A stretch of DNA of 11,484 nucleotides, taken from the NCBI GenBank assembly GCA_035628335.1, contig DASPKA010000066.1, positions 1 through 11,484 of the forward strand, in the 5' to 3' direction. The stretch is from DASPKA01 sp035628335 (GTDB taxonomy: Bacteria > Patescibacteriota > Doudnabacteria > UBA920). Position numbers and translations under genes: made by a program. Shown one piece after another: positions 1-6,053 of this stretch (the first letter of the stretch is position 1; each line of letters opens with the position of its first letter). The notes beneath the pieces are model-generated. The model was not told the DNA's origin, searched no databases, and worked only from the letters and a program-made list of their open reading frames with translations.

Positions 1-240
1 CAACGTTGCTGCATCATCATAAAGCTCACGGCCGCGTACTACGCCAACACCATAGCCTTCGATATCTAAGTAAACTTCGTTCTTGCCGAGCTGTAAAATA
101 ATACCCTCAACAACATCGCCTGGTTTAAGGACCTTAATGTCTGCTCCAGCAGAGAGGAGGTCTGCCATGGTGTTTGCCTGGGCAAGCTTTGGATTAGCCG
201 GCTGAGCTGTTGGAGTTGCTGTAATCACTTGTTCTTCCAT
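1..240 (-). CDS. rpsA: 30S ribosomal protein S1, N-terminal part (runs off the window)
   Basis: Reading the minus strand from the ATG at 240 gives 80 uninterrupted codons that leave the window at position 1. The first 35 or so residues are a low-complexity Ala/Thr/Pro-rich tail. From about residue 36 an S1-type OB-fold begins, with the pattern KVLKPGDVVEGIILQLGKN followed by YLDIEGYGVGVV. Ribosomal protein S1 binds single-stranded mRNA on the small ribosomal subunit and helps initiation on messages with weak Shine-Dalgarno sites. The start is supported by an S1 domain in frame and a leader hairpin with a U-tract ending at the ATG; there is no Shine-Dalgarno sequence. Only one S1 repeat is visible, so a different multi-S1 or single-S1 RNA-binding protein is possible; S1 is the best guess. 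It is transcribed divergently from the gene at 427. Confidence 0.75.
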   Translation of the reverse strand, partial: MEEQVITATPTAQPANPKLAQANTMADLLSAGADIKVLKPGDVVEGIILQLGKNEVYLDIEGYGVGVVRGRELYDDAATL

Positions 241-262
241 AAAAAAATGCGCGAATGCGCAT
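241..262 (-). promoter_or_regulatory. Terminator-like hairpin and U-tract in the rpsA leader
   Basis: On the minus strand the leader reads ATGCGC, loop ATTC, GCGCAT, then a run of seven T that ends directly at the rpsA ATG. This is a perfect 6-bp stem with a 4-base loop followed by a U-tract, the shape of a short intrinsic terminator or attenuator. No Shine-Dalgarno motif lies between it and the start codon. Since S1 itself prefers U-rich single strands, the U-tract could be an S1-dependent initiation or autoregulation site. The structure is seen; the role is inferred. Confidence 0.55.
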
Positions 263-287
263 AAAGTTGTAATTTAAAAAGACTTAA

Positions 288-293
288 ATTATA
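288..293 (-). promoter_or_regulatory. Probable -10 box of the rpsA promoter
   Basis: A perfect TATAAT lies on the minus strand about 48 bases upstream of the rpsA ATG. It predicts a start near 281 and a leader of roughly 40 bases containing the hairpin. No good -35 hexamer is seen 16-18 bases upstream. The 16-base context TTAAGTTATAATTTAA (284-299) recurs exactly on the plus strand at 786-801, around another -10 box. Confidence 0.45.
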
Positions 294-300
294 ACTTAAT

Positions 301-426
301 GCTTAAAAGGGCTTTCTGAGCGTGCCTTGAAGGGTTAATTGTTTTAAATAAGCCCTTTACTTCAAAGCCTGTTAAGTATAAGATATTTGTGATCCAAATG
401 TCAATCTAAGTATATAAGGAGCAAAG
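301..426 (+). promoter_or_regulatory. Divergent intergenic region: long-loop hairpin and promoter for the 427 gene
   Basis: Between rpsA and the 427 gene lies an AT-rich stretch. AAAGGGCTT (306-314) and AAGCCCTTT (350-358) are perfect complements enclosing a 35-base loop. TATAAG at 377-382 could be a -10 box for the 427 gene, but its -35 (around CTTTAC, 355-360) is weak. AAGGAG at 416-421, five bases before the ATG at 427, is a strong Shine-Dalgarno site. The TATATA at 411-416 abuts and overlaps that Shine-Dalgarno site and is too close to act as its -10. Confidence 0.35.
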
Positions 427-663
427 ATGAAAAACAAGAGACTTTTGCGACTGCCGCCCCGACTCGTACAAGATGAGTACGATATGGCCGAGCTTGAACT
501 TATTAAGGCTCTCTTAAAAAAAGAAAAGCAAAGCCTGGCAAATAATAACGAGGCAGAAGCGATTACAGCAACATATCAACGAGCGGCAAGGCTTCTCAAA
601 AGACTTGCCGACCAAATAAATCGAGAGCTCATCTATTGTGGATGCCGATCATATCACATTTGA
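427..663 (+). CDS. Small helical protein of unknown function, probably frameshifted near its 3' end
   Basis: I do not recognise this gene. It has a strong Shine-Dalgarno site (AAGGAG, 5 bases before ATG). The 78-residue reading frame is Lys/Leu/Arg/Ala-rich, predicted mostly helical from residue 15 to 68, with no membrane segment or known motif. The last ten residues (IYCGCRSYHI) look unlike the rest. The +1 frame is open from about 627 and gives SSSIVDADHITFDIPGLG and then THKR, ending at TGA 692-694. A single-base shift near 626-630 would join residue 67 to this tail and give an 89-residue protein ending 13 bases before the terminator at 708. The gene may therefore be frameshifted, recoded or affected by a base-call error. 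That the gene is real is fairly sure; where it ends is not. Confidence 0.6.
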   Translation: MKNKRLLRLPPRLVQDEYDMAELELIKALLKKEKQSLANNNEAEAITATYQRAARLLKRLADQINRELIYCGCRSYHI

Positions 664-707
664 CATTCCCGGTTTAGGAACTCATAAACGTTGATTATAT
701 CGAAGAT

Positions 708-741
708 GCAAAGTTGTCAATGGTGACAACTTTGCTTTTAT
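708..741 (+). terminator. Strong intrinsic terminator after the 427 gene
   Basis: GCAAAGTTGTCA (708-719) and TGACAACTTTGC (724-735) form a perfect 12-bp stem with a 4-base ATGG loop, followed by TTTTATTT. This separates the 427 gene from the next transcription unit. It also rules out a TTG start at 714 for the following gene, which would lie inside the hairpin. Confidence 0.85.
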
Positions 742-768
742 TTATGCGCTTTTTTTACAAAACAATTA

Positions 769-797
769 TTGCTTCTGTTCATAATTTAAGTTATAAT
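769..797 (+). promoter_or_regulatory. Promoter of a leaderless transcript (804 gene)
   Basis: TTGCTT (769-774), a 17-base spacer and TATAAT (792-797) form a good sigma-70-type promoter. The -10 box ends six bases before the ATG at 804, so transcription is expected to begin at or within a base or two of the start codon. No Shine-Dalgarno sequence is present, consistent with a leaderless mRNA. Confidence 0.65.
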
Positions 798-803
798 TTA
801 ACT

Positions 804-1430
804 ATGCACATACAATATTTTGGACTCTCAAGTTTTAAGATAACAAGTAAAGACACCACTATAATCACTGACCCTTTTGACAAGAAATCTGGTCTTACCC
901 CTCCTCGCGGCGGAGCTGACATTGTAGTCTTAGCTGAAAAAACAAATCCACTCTACAGCCAGACCTCTGGTATTACGGGCGACTACTTTGGGGCCACGGA
1001 TGCTGGAGAGTATGACACCAAGGGCGTAAGTATTGCTGGTATTCCGTTAAAACAAGGAGAGTCATGGATAACAGTGTACCTACTTGAAAGCGAAGATATA
1101 AAAATTCTAAACCTTGGGCATATAAAGGACTTCAATATTAAAGAAGAAGACCTTGAAAGCTTAGGAGATATAGACATCTTAATCCTCCCAGTAGGTGACA
1201 ATACGGTGCTTGACCCAGACAAAGCTGCCAAAGCTGTAAACCTCATTGATCCGAGAATAGTCATACCAAGCCACTACAAAATTCCGGGGCTGAGCATTCC
1301 CGCAGGCCCGTTAGACAACTTCCTAAAAGAAATGGGTGACAAATACGAAACAACGGAAAAACTTTTGGTGAAGAAAAAAGACCTCTCTGGAGATGAGACT
1401 AAGGTAGTAGTTTTGGAGCCTCTCAGGTAG
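804..1430 (+). CDS. Metallo-beta-lactamase-fold protein lacking the HxHxDH metal motif
   Basis: This 208-residue protein resembles the UlaG/UPF0173-like branch of the metallo-beta-lactamase superfamily (COG2220, Lactamase_B_3). Visible landmarks are IQYFGLSSFKI (3-13), the DPF strand-turn (23-25), GGADIVVLAEK (36-46), AGEYDTKGVSIAGIPL (67-82), LGHIKDF (104-110), LPVGDNTVLDP (128-138) and the C-terminal IVIPSHYK (152-159). Relatives normally carry HxHxDH or HPDHN straight after ADIVLV; here the position reads AEKTNPLYS with no histidine, so metal-dependent hydrolysis is doubtful. His106 and His157 remain. An upstream in-frame TTG (714) would add 30 residues but lies in a terminator; I choose ATG 804 because the promoter -10 box sits six bases before it. 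The next gene starts four bases after its stop, so they are probably co-transcribed. The family call is firm; activity is unknown. Confidence 0.75.
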   Translation: MHIQYFGLSSFKITSKDTTIITDPFDKKSGLTPPRGGADIVVLAEKTNPLYSQTSGITGDYFGATDAGEYDTKGVSIAGIPLKQGESWITVYLLESEDIKILNLGHIKDFNIKEEDLESLGDIDILILPVGDNTVLDPDKAAKAVNLIDPRIVIPSHYKIPGLSIPAGPLDNFLKEMGDKYETTEKLLVKKKDLSGDETKVVVLEPLR

Positions 1431-1434
1431 AAAC

Positions 1435-1635
1435 ATGGACTTAAGAACAAAAATAGAAAACCAACCGCATCATAAAAAAGTTCAGCTAATTCTGTTCATT
1501 ATTGGGGGCTGTGCGCTTGTTTTGCTTGTATTATGGTATTTTTTACACAAAGACCTTTCAGGTCTTCCCAAGGACACCACCCTCTTCGACACTCTTGAGA
1601 AGAGTTATAAAGATTTGAAAAGTAATTGGAAATGA
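1435..1635 (+). CDS. Small single-pass membrane protein, unknown function
   Basis: I do not recognise this 66-residue protein. It has a basic, polar N-terminus (residues 1-16, with HHKK), one clear hydrophobic helix at about 17-37 and a charged C-terminal tail of about 29 residues (DTLEKSYKDLKSNWK at the end). The topology is probably N-in by the positive-inside rule. It begins four bases after the TAG of the metallo-beta-lactamase-fold gene, so translational coupling is likely; no strong Shine-Dalgarno site is seen. A heptad palindrome and gyrA follow directly. Short single-TM proteins of this type are common in reduced genomes and are hard to assign. Confidence 0.6.
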   Translation: MDLRTKIENQPHHKKVQLILFIIGGCALVLLVLWYFLHKDLSGLPKDTTLFDTLEKSYKDLKSNWK

Positions 1636-1641
1636 AAAATG

Positions 1642-1700
1642 GCCTTTAGCCATTAGCCATTGGCTCTTAGCTAACGGCTAATGGCTAAAGGCTAAAGGCG
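1642..1700. repeat. Heptad-repeat palindrome upstream of gyrA
   Basis: Eight heptads run in continuous register from 1645 to 1700: TTTAGCC, ATTAGCC, ATTGGCT, CTTAGCT, AACGGCT, AATGGCT, AAAGGCT, AAAGGCG. The two halves are complementary: arms 1642-1665 and 1669-1692 pair over 24 bp with two mismatches (one a possible G-U) around a 3-base CTT loop. The last heptad, which contains AAAGG, lies 6 bases before the gyrA ATG and may serve as its Shine-Dalgarno. The same repeat family recurs upstream of clpP (9719-9797). Confidence 0.85.
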
Positions 1701-1706
1701 AATATT

Positions 1707-4700
1707 ATGGCTAAAGAAAAAAAGGAAATTCCGTTGAGTGACAATATAGGCGAGATCCACCCACGTAACCTCATAGACGAAATGCAGGAGTCATACTTGG
1801 ACTATGCTATGACAGTTATTGTCGCGCGTGCGCTTCCAGACGTACGCGACGGCTTAAAGCCCGTACACCGCCGCATTTTGTACGCAATGCATGAACTAGG
1901 GCTGCGTTCTACGGCAAAATTTAGAAAAAGCGCTACAGTAGTTGGTGACGTGCTTGGTAAGTACCACCCTCACGGAGACCAGGCTGTGTACCAGTCTATG
2001 GTACACATGGCTCAAAACTTTTCCATGCGCTACCCCCTGGTAGATGGGCAAGGTAACTTCGGCTCAATGGACGGCGATGGCGCTGCTGCAATGCGTTATT
2101 GTGTCACAGGTGATTCTCTTGTTACTACAGACCATGGACTAGTACGCATTGACTCACTGGGGACAAGCTCCACAGAAGAAAATATCAGCATTAAAGTCTT
2201 ATCCAAAGATCAAAAAATCAACACTGCAACCAAGTGGTTTAATAGTGGCAAGCACCTGACCAGAAGGATTATTACAAATCGAGGCTTTACCATCCAAGGA
2301 ACCTTGAACCATCCATTATTAGTATGGTCAAAAAATTCACAAACTGGACGCCCTGAACTCTCATGGAAGCTCCTGGGAAAAATAAAAAAAGGGGATTACC
2401 TTGCCTTAGATCGGTCTGATGCGCTGTGGCCAGATGCTGAGATACCAATTCAAAAATTCTGGCCAAAAAACATGAATCCCAGAGTTGAAAAAAAGAAGCT
2501 TCCTACCTATTTCACAGCAGATCTTGCCTATATAATGGGCTGTTTGCTCTCTGAAGGAACTCTCCAGGAAAACAAATACGAATTTTGTAATAGTGACTCT
2601 GACTGGATCCAAGAGTTTAAGGAAACCTGGTCACGGGTTTTCCCGGATTGCAGGATTCATGAGTTCAAACGCAACCCAAGCTCATTTGGCAAAAAACCAT
2701 ATATACGACTAGAAATTCACTCTAAATACGTTCTGGCTTTTCTAAAAAACCTTGACTTGATACCTGCCAAGTCCCCTAATCGGAGGGTTCCGTCACCTAT
2801 ACTGAAGAGTCCTAAACATGTTGTGGCTACTTTTCTGAAAGCTTATTTTGAGGGAGATGGAAGTATAAGCTTTAGTCGCAAAATGACAGAGCTTTCAGCT
2901 ATTTCTGTCAGTGAAAAACTTATTTCTGAATTACAAATACTTTTATTGCACTTTGGGATTGCTGGAACAAAACGATTCGATTCGTACAGAGATACCCACA
3001 AGTTATATATTCGAGGTCTCGAAAACTATCGATTGTTTACAAAGCACATAGGGTTTATTTCGATGCACAAACAATCAAAGCTTGAGAATGCCATTGCCAG
3101 GCTGCATAAAGTCTATTCTACTTCTGATTTTGTTCCCTTTTTTGCCGAGTTCACCCGAACTGTAGCAAGAGACGAATCTATACACCAAAGGTTTTTAACA
3201 AGACATAATTTCGATAGATATCCTACATTACAAAAAAATGCCTCTAAAGTGGCTCAATCAGTCAAGCCAAACCACATGGCTATTACCCAGTCTCTTATTG
3301 CAGATCTATTAGAGCAAAAATATCTCTTTGACCCGGTCACTGGTATTGAAGATACAGGTGTACAGACAGTCTATTCTATCCGTGTTGAAAGTGATTGTCA
3401 CTCCTTTGTAGCAAATGGATTTATCAGCCATAATACTGAGAGCCGTATGGCCAAAGAGGCTGAAGAGCTACTCCAAGACCTGGACAAAGACACGGTGACG
3501 TGGAGAGACAACTATGACGCTACCCGAAAAGAACCTGAGGTACTGCCTGCAAAGCTTCCTAATCTGTTGCTAAATGGCTCTTTAGGTATTGCCGTAGGTA
3601 TGGCAACCGATATACCACCACACAACCTCGCTGAGGTTGTAGATGGTATTTGCATGCTCATAGACGACCCCAAAGCAACAGTAGATGACTTGTTAACTGT
3701 TATAAAAGGCCCCGACTTCCCAACTGGCGGCATTATGTATGACTGGCCAGCTATAAAGAATGCATACGCTACTGGTAAAGGAAGGATTGTTGTGCGGGGT
3801 AAGACTGACATAATTGAAAATAAAAACGGCACATACAGCATTATTATCACTGAAATACCCTACCGGGTGAACAAGGCAACTATGCTTGAGCGCATAGCTG
3901 ACTTGGTCCGGGACAAAAAATTAGAAGGCATAAAGGACGTCCGTGACGAGTCAGACAAAGACGGTGTTCGAGTAGTTATTGAGCTTAAGCGTGAGGCTAT
4001 GGCCAATAAAATCCTTAACCAGGTGTTTAAGTTCACCCAGCTACAGGATACGTTCCATTTAAACATGATGGCGCTCGTGGACGGCATTGAGCCTCGTGTG
4101 CTAAACCTAAAAAGTGTTCTTGAGGAATACGTGAAGCACCGTCAGCTCATGGTTCGTAAGCGTATAGAGTACGAATTGCGTAAGGCGAAAGAACGTGCGC
4201 ACATCTTGGAAGGTTTGAGCATTGCGCTAGACAACATTGACGCTGTTATAAAAACTATCCGTAACTCAGCTACCAAGGAAGAAGCTCACGCAGCTTTAAT
4301 GAAGAAGTTCAAACTCTCAGAGATCCAAGCTCAGGCTATTCTTGATATGCGCCTGCAAACCCTAGCTGGCTTAGAACGCAAGAAGATTGAAGACGAGCTG
4401 AAAGAAAAGCGCAAGCTGATTGCTGAACTTGAAGCTATTTTAAAGAGCGAGAAAAAGATACTCGGGATTATTAAAGCAGAAATTCTTGAATTGAAAGACA
4501 AGTTTGGTGATGACCGTAGGACTAAACTCGTAAAAGCACCACTGGGAGAGTTCTCCGTTGAGGACCTTATTCCTGAAGAAAGCTTTATGGTCATTGTAAC
4601 CAAATCTGGCTATGTGAAGCGAATAACCCCCGATACCTACCGAGTGCAAGCGCGTGGCGGCAAGGGCGTAATCGGTCAAAGTCTGAAAGATGAAGATGTG

Positions 4701-5516
4701 GTTGACCAGCTGATTAGCGCAAACTCGCATGACGACATTCTCTTCTTTACCAACAAAGGTCGCGCTTTTATGACTAAAGTCTATGAATTACCTGAAGGTT
4801 CACGTACTGCAAAAGGTCAAGCACTGGTGAACTTCCTGCAACTGGGGAGTGGAGAGTCTGCAACAGGCATCTTAACCCTTGCCAAAAATGATCAAACTAA
4901 GTACATTGTGCTTGCAACTAAAACTGGCGTCATAAAGAAAGTTGCTCGTGAAGAGTTACGGCACATTCGCAGAAGCGGGATTATTGCCATGTCACTTAAA
5001 GCTGGAGACGAGCTAAAGTGGGTGAAAACCACAACGGGTGAGGATCAAATAATGCTTGCCAGTGAACAAGGTCTTGCTGTTCGCTTTAATGAAAAAGACA
5101 TACGTGCTATGGGTAGAACTGCGGCTGGGGTGACAGGTATGCGCTTTAAGAAAAAAGGCGACCAAGTCATCTCCATGGATGTCATCCAAAAGGCCAAAAA
5201 CCTTAAATCTTTAGAAGTTCTAGTGGTTACTGAAAACGGTCTTGGCAAGCGAAGTGCGCTAGAAGACTATCGTACCGTAAAGCGTGGGGGCAAAGGTGTG
5301 GTAACTGTTACGGTAACTCCAAAGACCGGCAAAGTGATTGCCATGCACATACTCGATGCAAGCAACCAGGAAGGTGAGATGGTTATCATCTCCAGAAAGG
5401 GCCAGACCATAAAGACCAGGCTAGGTGAAATAAGGACCATGGGCAGAAGCGCTCAAGGCGTACGAGTCATTCGGTTAGATAACGGAGACCAGGTAGCAAG
5501 CGCGACAATAGTATAA
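1707..5516 (+). CDS. gyrA: DNA gyrase subunit A precursor with an in-frame intein
   Basis: GyrA is the breakage-reunion subunit of gyrase, which introduces negative supercoils as an A2B2 complex with GyrB. The 1269-residue precursor minus the 445-residue intein gives a normal 824-residue GyrA. The N-extein (1-131) has the winged-helix region with HPHGD (87-91), VDGQGNFGS (112-120) and the catalytic Arg130-Tyr131. The C-extein resumes with TESRM at 577, runs through the tower and coiled-coil, and ends in a C-terminal beta-pinwheel of about six repeated blades. The GyrA box is QARGGKG (precursor 981-987) instead of the usual QRRGGKG. The two positions equivalent to E. coli Ser83 and Asp87 are Gln92 and Gln96. 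A heptad palindrome abuts the start and a bidirectional terminator follows the stop. ParC is an alternative label, but the box and length favour GyrA. Confidence 0.95.
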   Translation: MAKEKKEIPLSDNIGEIHPRNLIDEMQESYLDYAMTVIVARALPDVRDGLKPVHRRILYAMHELGLRSTAKFRKSATVVGDVLGKYHPHGDQAVYQSMVHMAQNFSMRYPLVDGQGNFGSMDGDGAAAMRYCVTGDSLVTTDHGLVRIDSLGTSSTEENISIKVLSKDQKINTATKWFNSGKHLTRRIITNRGFTIQGTLNHPLLVWSKNSQTGRPELSWKLLGKIKKGDYLALDRSDALWPDAEIPIQKFWPKNMNPRVEKKKLPTYFTADLAYIMGCLLSEGTLQENKYEFCNSDSDWIQEFKETWSRVFPDCRIHEFKRNPSSFGKKPYIRLEIHSKYVLAFLKNLDLIPAKSPNRRVPSPILKSPKHVVATFLKAYFEGDGSISFSRKMTELSAISVSEKLISELQILLLHFGIAGTKRFDSYRDTHKLYIRGLENYRLFTKHIGFISMHKQSKLENAIARLHKVYSTSDFVPFFAEFTRTVARDESIHQRFLTRHNFDRYPTLQKNASKVAQSVKPNHMAITQSLIADLLEQKYLFDPVTGIEDTGVQTVYSIRVESDCHSFVANGFISHNTESRMAKEAEELLQDLDKDTVTWRDNYDATRKEPEVLPAKLPNLLLNGSLGIAVGMATDIPPHNLAEVVDGICMLIDDPKATVDDLLTVIKGPDFPTGGIMYDWPAIKNAYATGKGRIVVRGKTDIIENKNGTYSIIITEIPYRVNKATMLERIADLVRDKKLEGIKDVRDESDKDGVRVVIELKREAMANKILNQVFKFTQLQDTFHLNMMALVDGIEPRVLNLKSVLEEYVKHRQLMVRKRIEYELRKAKERAHILEGLSIALDNIDAVIKTIRNSATKEEAHAALMKKFKLSEIQAQAILDMRLQTLAGLERKKIEDELKEKRKLIAELEAILKSEKKILGIIKAEILELKDKFGDDRRTKLVKAPLGEFSVEDLIPEESFMVIVTKSGYVKRITPDTYRVQARGGKGVIGQSLKDEDVVDQLISANSHDDILFFTNKGRAFMTKVYELPEGSRTAKGQALVNFLQLGSGESATGILTLAKNDQTKYIVLATKTGVIKKVAREELRHIRRSGIIAMSLKAGDELKWVKTTTGEDQIMLASEQGLAVRFNEKDIRAMGRTAAGVTGMRFKKKGDQVISMDVIQKAKNLKSLEVLVVTENGLGKRSALEDYRTVKRGGKGVVTVTVTPKTGKVIAMHILDASNQEGEMVIISRKGQTIKTRLGEIRTMGRSAQGVRVIRLDNGDQVASATIV
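2100..3434 (+). mobile_element. GyrA intein with LAGLIDADG homing endonuclease
   Basis: The intein is 445 residues, codons 132-576 of the gyrA precursor. It begins CVTGDSLV (Cys1, block A), has the block B motif TLNHP (His at precursor 202), and ends with VYSIRVES, block F, and FISHN (His575-Asn576), followed by Thr577 of the C-extein as the +1 nucleophile. All residues usually needed for splicing are present. Between them lie two LAGLIDADG helices: LAYIMGCLLSEG (273-284, acidic residue Glu283) and FLKAYFEGDG (376-385, Asp384), so the endonuclease looks intact. The insertion point, after the catalytic tyrosine, is the same as the mycobacterial GyrA intein site. It would interrupt the active site until spliced. 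Full-length size and intact motifs suggest a mobile or recently mobile intein. Confidence 0.93.
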
Positions 5517-5525
5517 AAAAGAAAC

Positions 5526-5560
5526 AGACGTCACAGCATCGAGCTGTGACGTCTTTGTTT
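5526..5560. terminator. Bidirectional terminator between gyrA and the convergent minus-strand cluster
   Basis: AGACGTCACAGC (5526-5537) and GCTGTGACGTCT (5543-5554) form a perfect 12-bp stem with a 5-base loop. TTTGTTT follows on the plus strand; the minus strand has TGTTTCTTTTTTA after the stem. It therefore fits termination of gyrA (stop at 5516) and of the minus-strand gene ending at 5559. Confidence 0.85.
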
Positions 5561-5818
5561 ATGTGATAATAACTTTGGCTGACTTGGGTCCAAATATAAT
5601 TGATGAACCCACCTGCAAGCCTCCATACGTAGCCCGCTTGTTCCTTTGTACAACCTCCTCCACCTGAGCAAACCCATAAGGGTAGAAGTGGTCAGGATGC
5701 CAATATTTAACCTTTGTTATAACGACACACCGCCTACCGCCGCGCGTATAGTGGCATCTTTTAGAAAGTCAGGCAATGGCTGAGGGGCATGATAGCGAAT
5801 CTCAAACCAACTAAGCAT
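5559..5818 (-). pseudogene. Small gene with a frameshift, last member of the bactofilin cluster
   Basis: From ATG 5818 the minus strand codes MLSWFEIRYHAPQPLPDF and continues to a TAA after 33 residues. A second frame, shifted by -1, is open through CVVITKVKYWHPDHFYPYGF and ends in GPKSAKVIIT at a TAA (5559-5561) next to the shared terminator. That second frame has no good start codon after its own upstream stop, and both halves look like ordinary protein. The simplest reading is one gene of about 86 codons broken by a single indel in the GC-rich tract CGCGCGGCGG (about 5735-5745). The start lies one base after the stop of the zinc-ribbon gene, so coupling is likely. I do not recognise the family. 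A true mutation, a base-call error or recoding are all possible; no classic slippery heptamer is obvious. Confidence 0.6.
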
Positions 5819-5819
5819 T

Positions 5820-6023
5820 TTAATGAATCACCCCATTTTCTCCCAAAACAGCAAATTTTGGGTCTGGGGGAAGTTCACAATATTGGCATACGCCTTGTTT
5901 CTGAGCACATCCTTCGCACAGTGCAGGTGGTGGAGTAGTACTACTACTGAACCCATTCCCACAAACTTTACACACACCGCCAGAGAATGCTTGAAACGCC
6001 ATGCCATCACAACAACAGAACAT
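5820..6023 (-). CDS. Small zinc-ribbon protein with three CxxC knuckles
   Basis: This 67-residue protein contains CKVC (18-21), CEGC (36-39) and CQYC (46-49), plus a Cys triplet at 3-5. The pairs look like zinc knuckles, with a Ser/Thr/Pro linker FSSSTTPPPAL between the first two. No membrane segment is seen. The start at ATG 6023 is well supported: AAGGAG lies eight bases upstream on the minus strand, in the gap after the previous gene. The next gene starts one base after its TAA. A structural zinc or an RNA, DNA or protein-binding adaptor role is a reasonable inference, but the family is not one I can name. The plus-strand reading frame over the same bases lacks such motifs. Confidence 0.7.
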   Translation of the reverse strand: MFCCCDGMAFQAFSGGVCKVCGNGFSSSTTPPPALCEGCAQKQGVCQYCELPPDPKFAVLGENGVIH

Positions 6024-6053
6024 ACCTTTGACTCCTTTGTAGCTTTTAACTGT

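Noticed and set aside
411..416. TATATA as the -10 box of the 427 gene
   Set aside because: Transcription would begin after the Shine-Dalgarno at 416-421, removing it from the mRNA.
714..803. Upstream extension of the metallo-beta-lactamase-fold gene from a TTG at 714
   Set aside because: The TTG lies inside a perfect terminator hairpin and the added residues look non-coding; the promoter at 769-797 lies within them.
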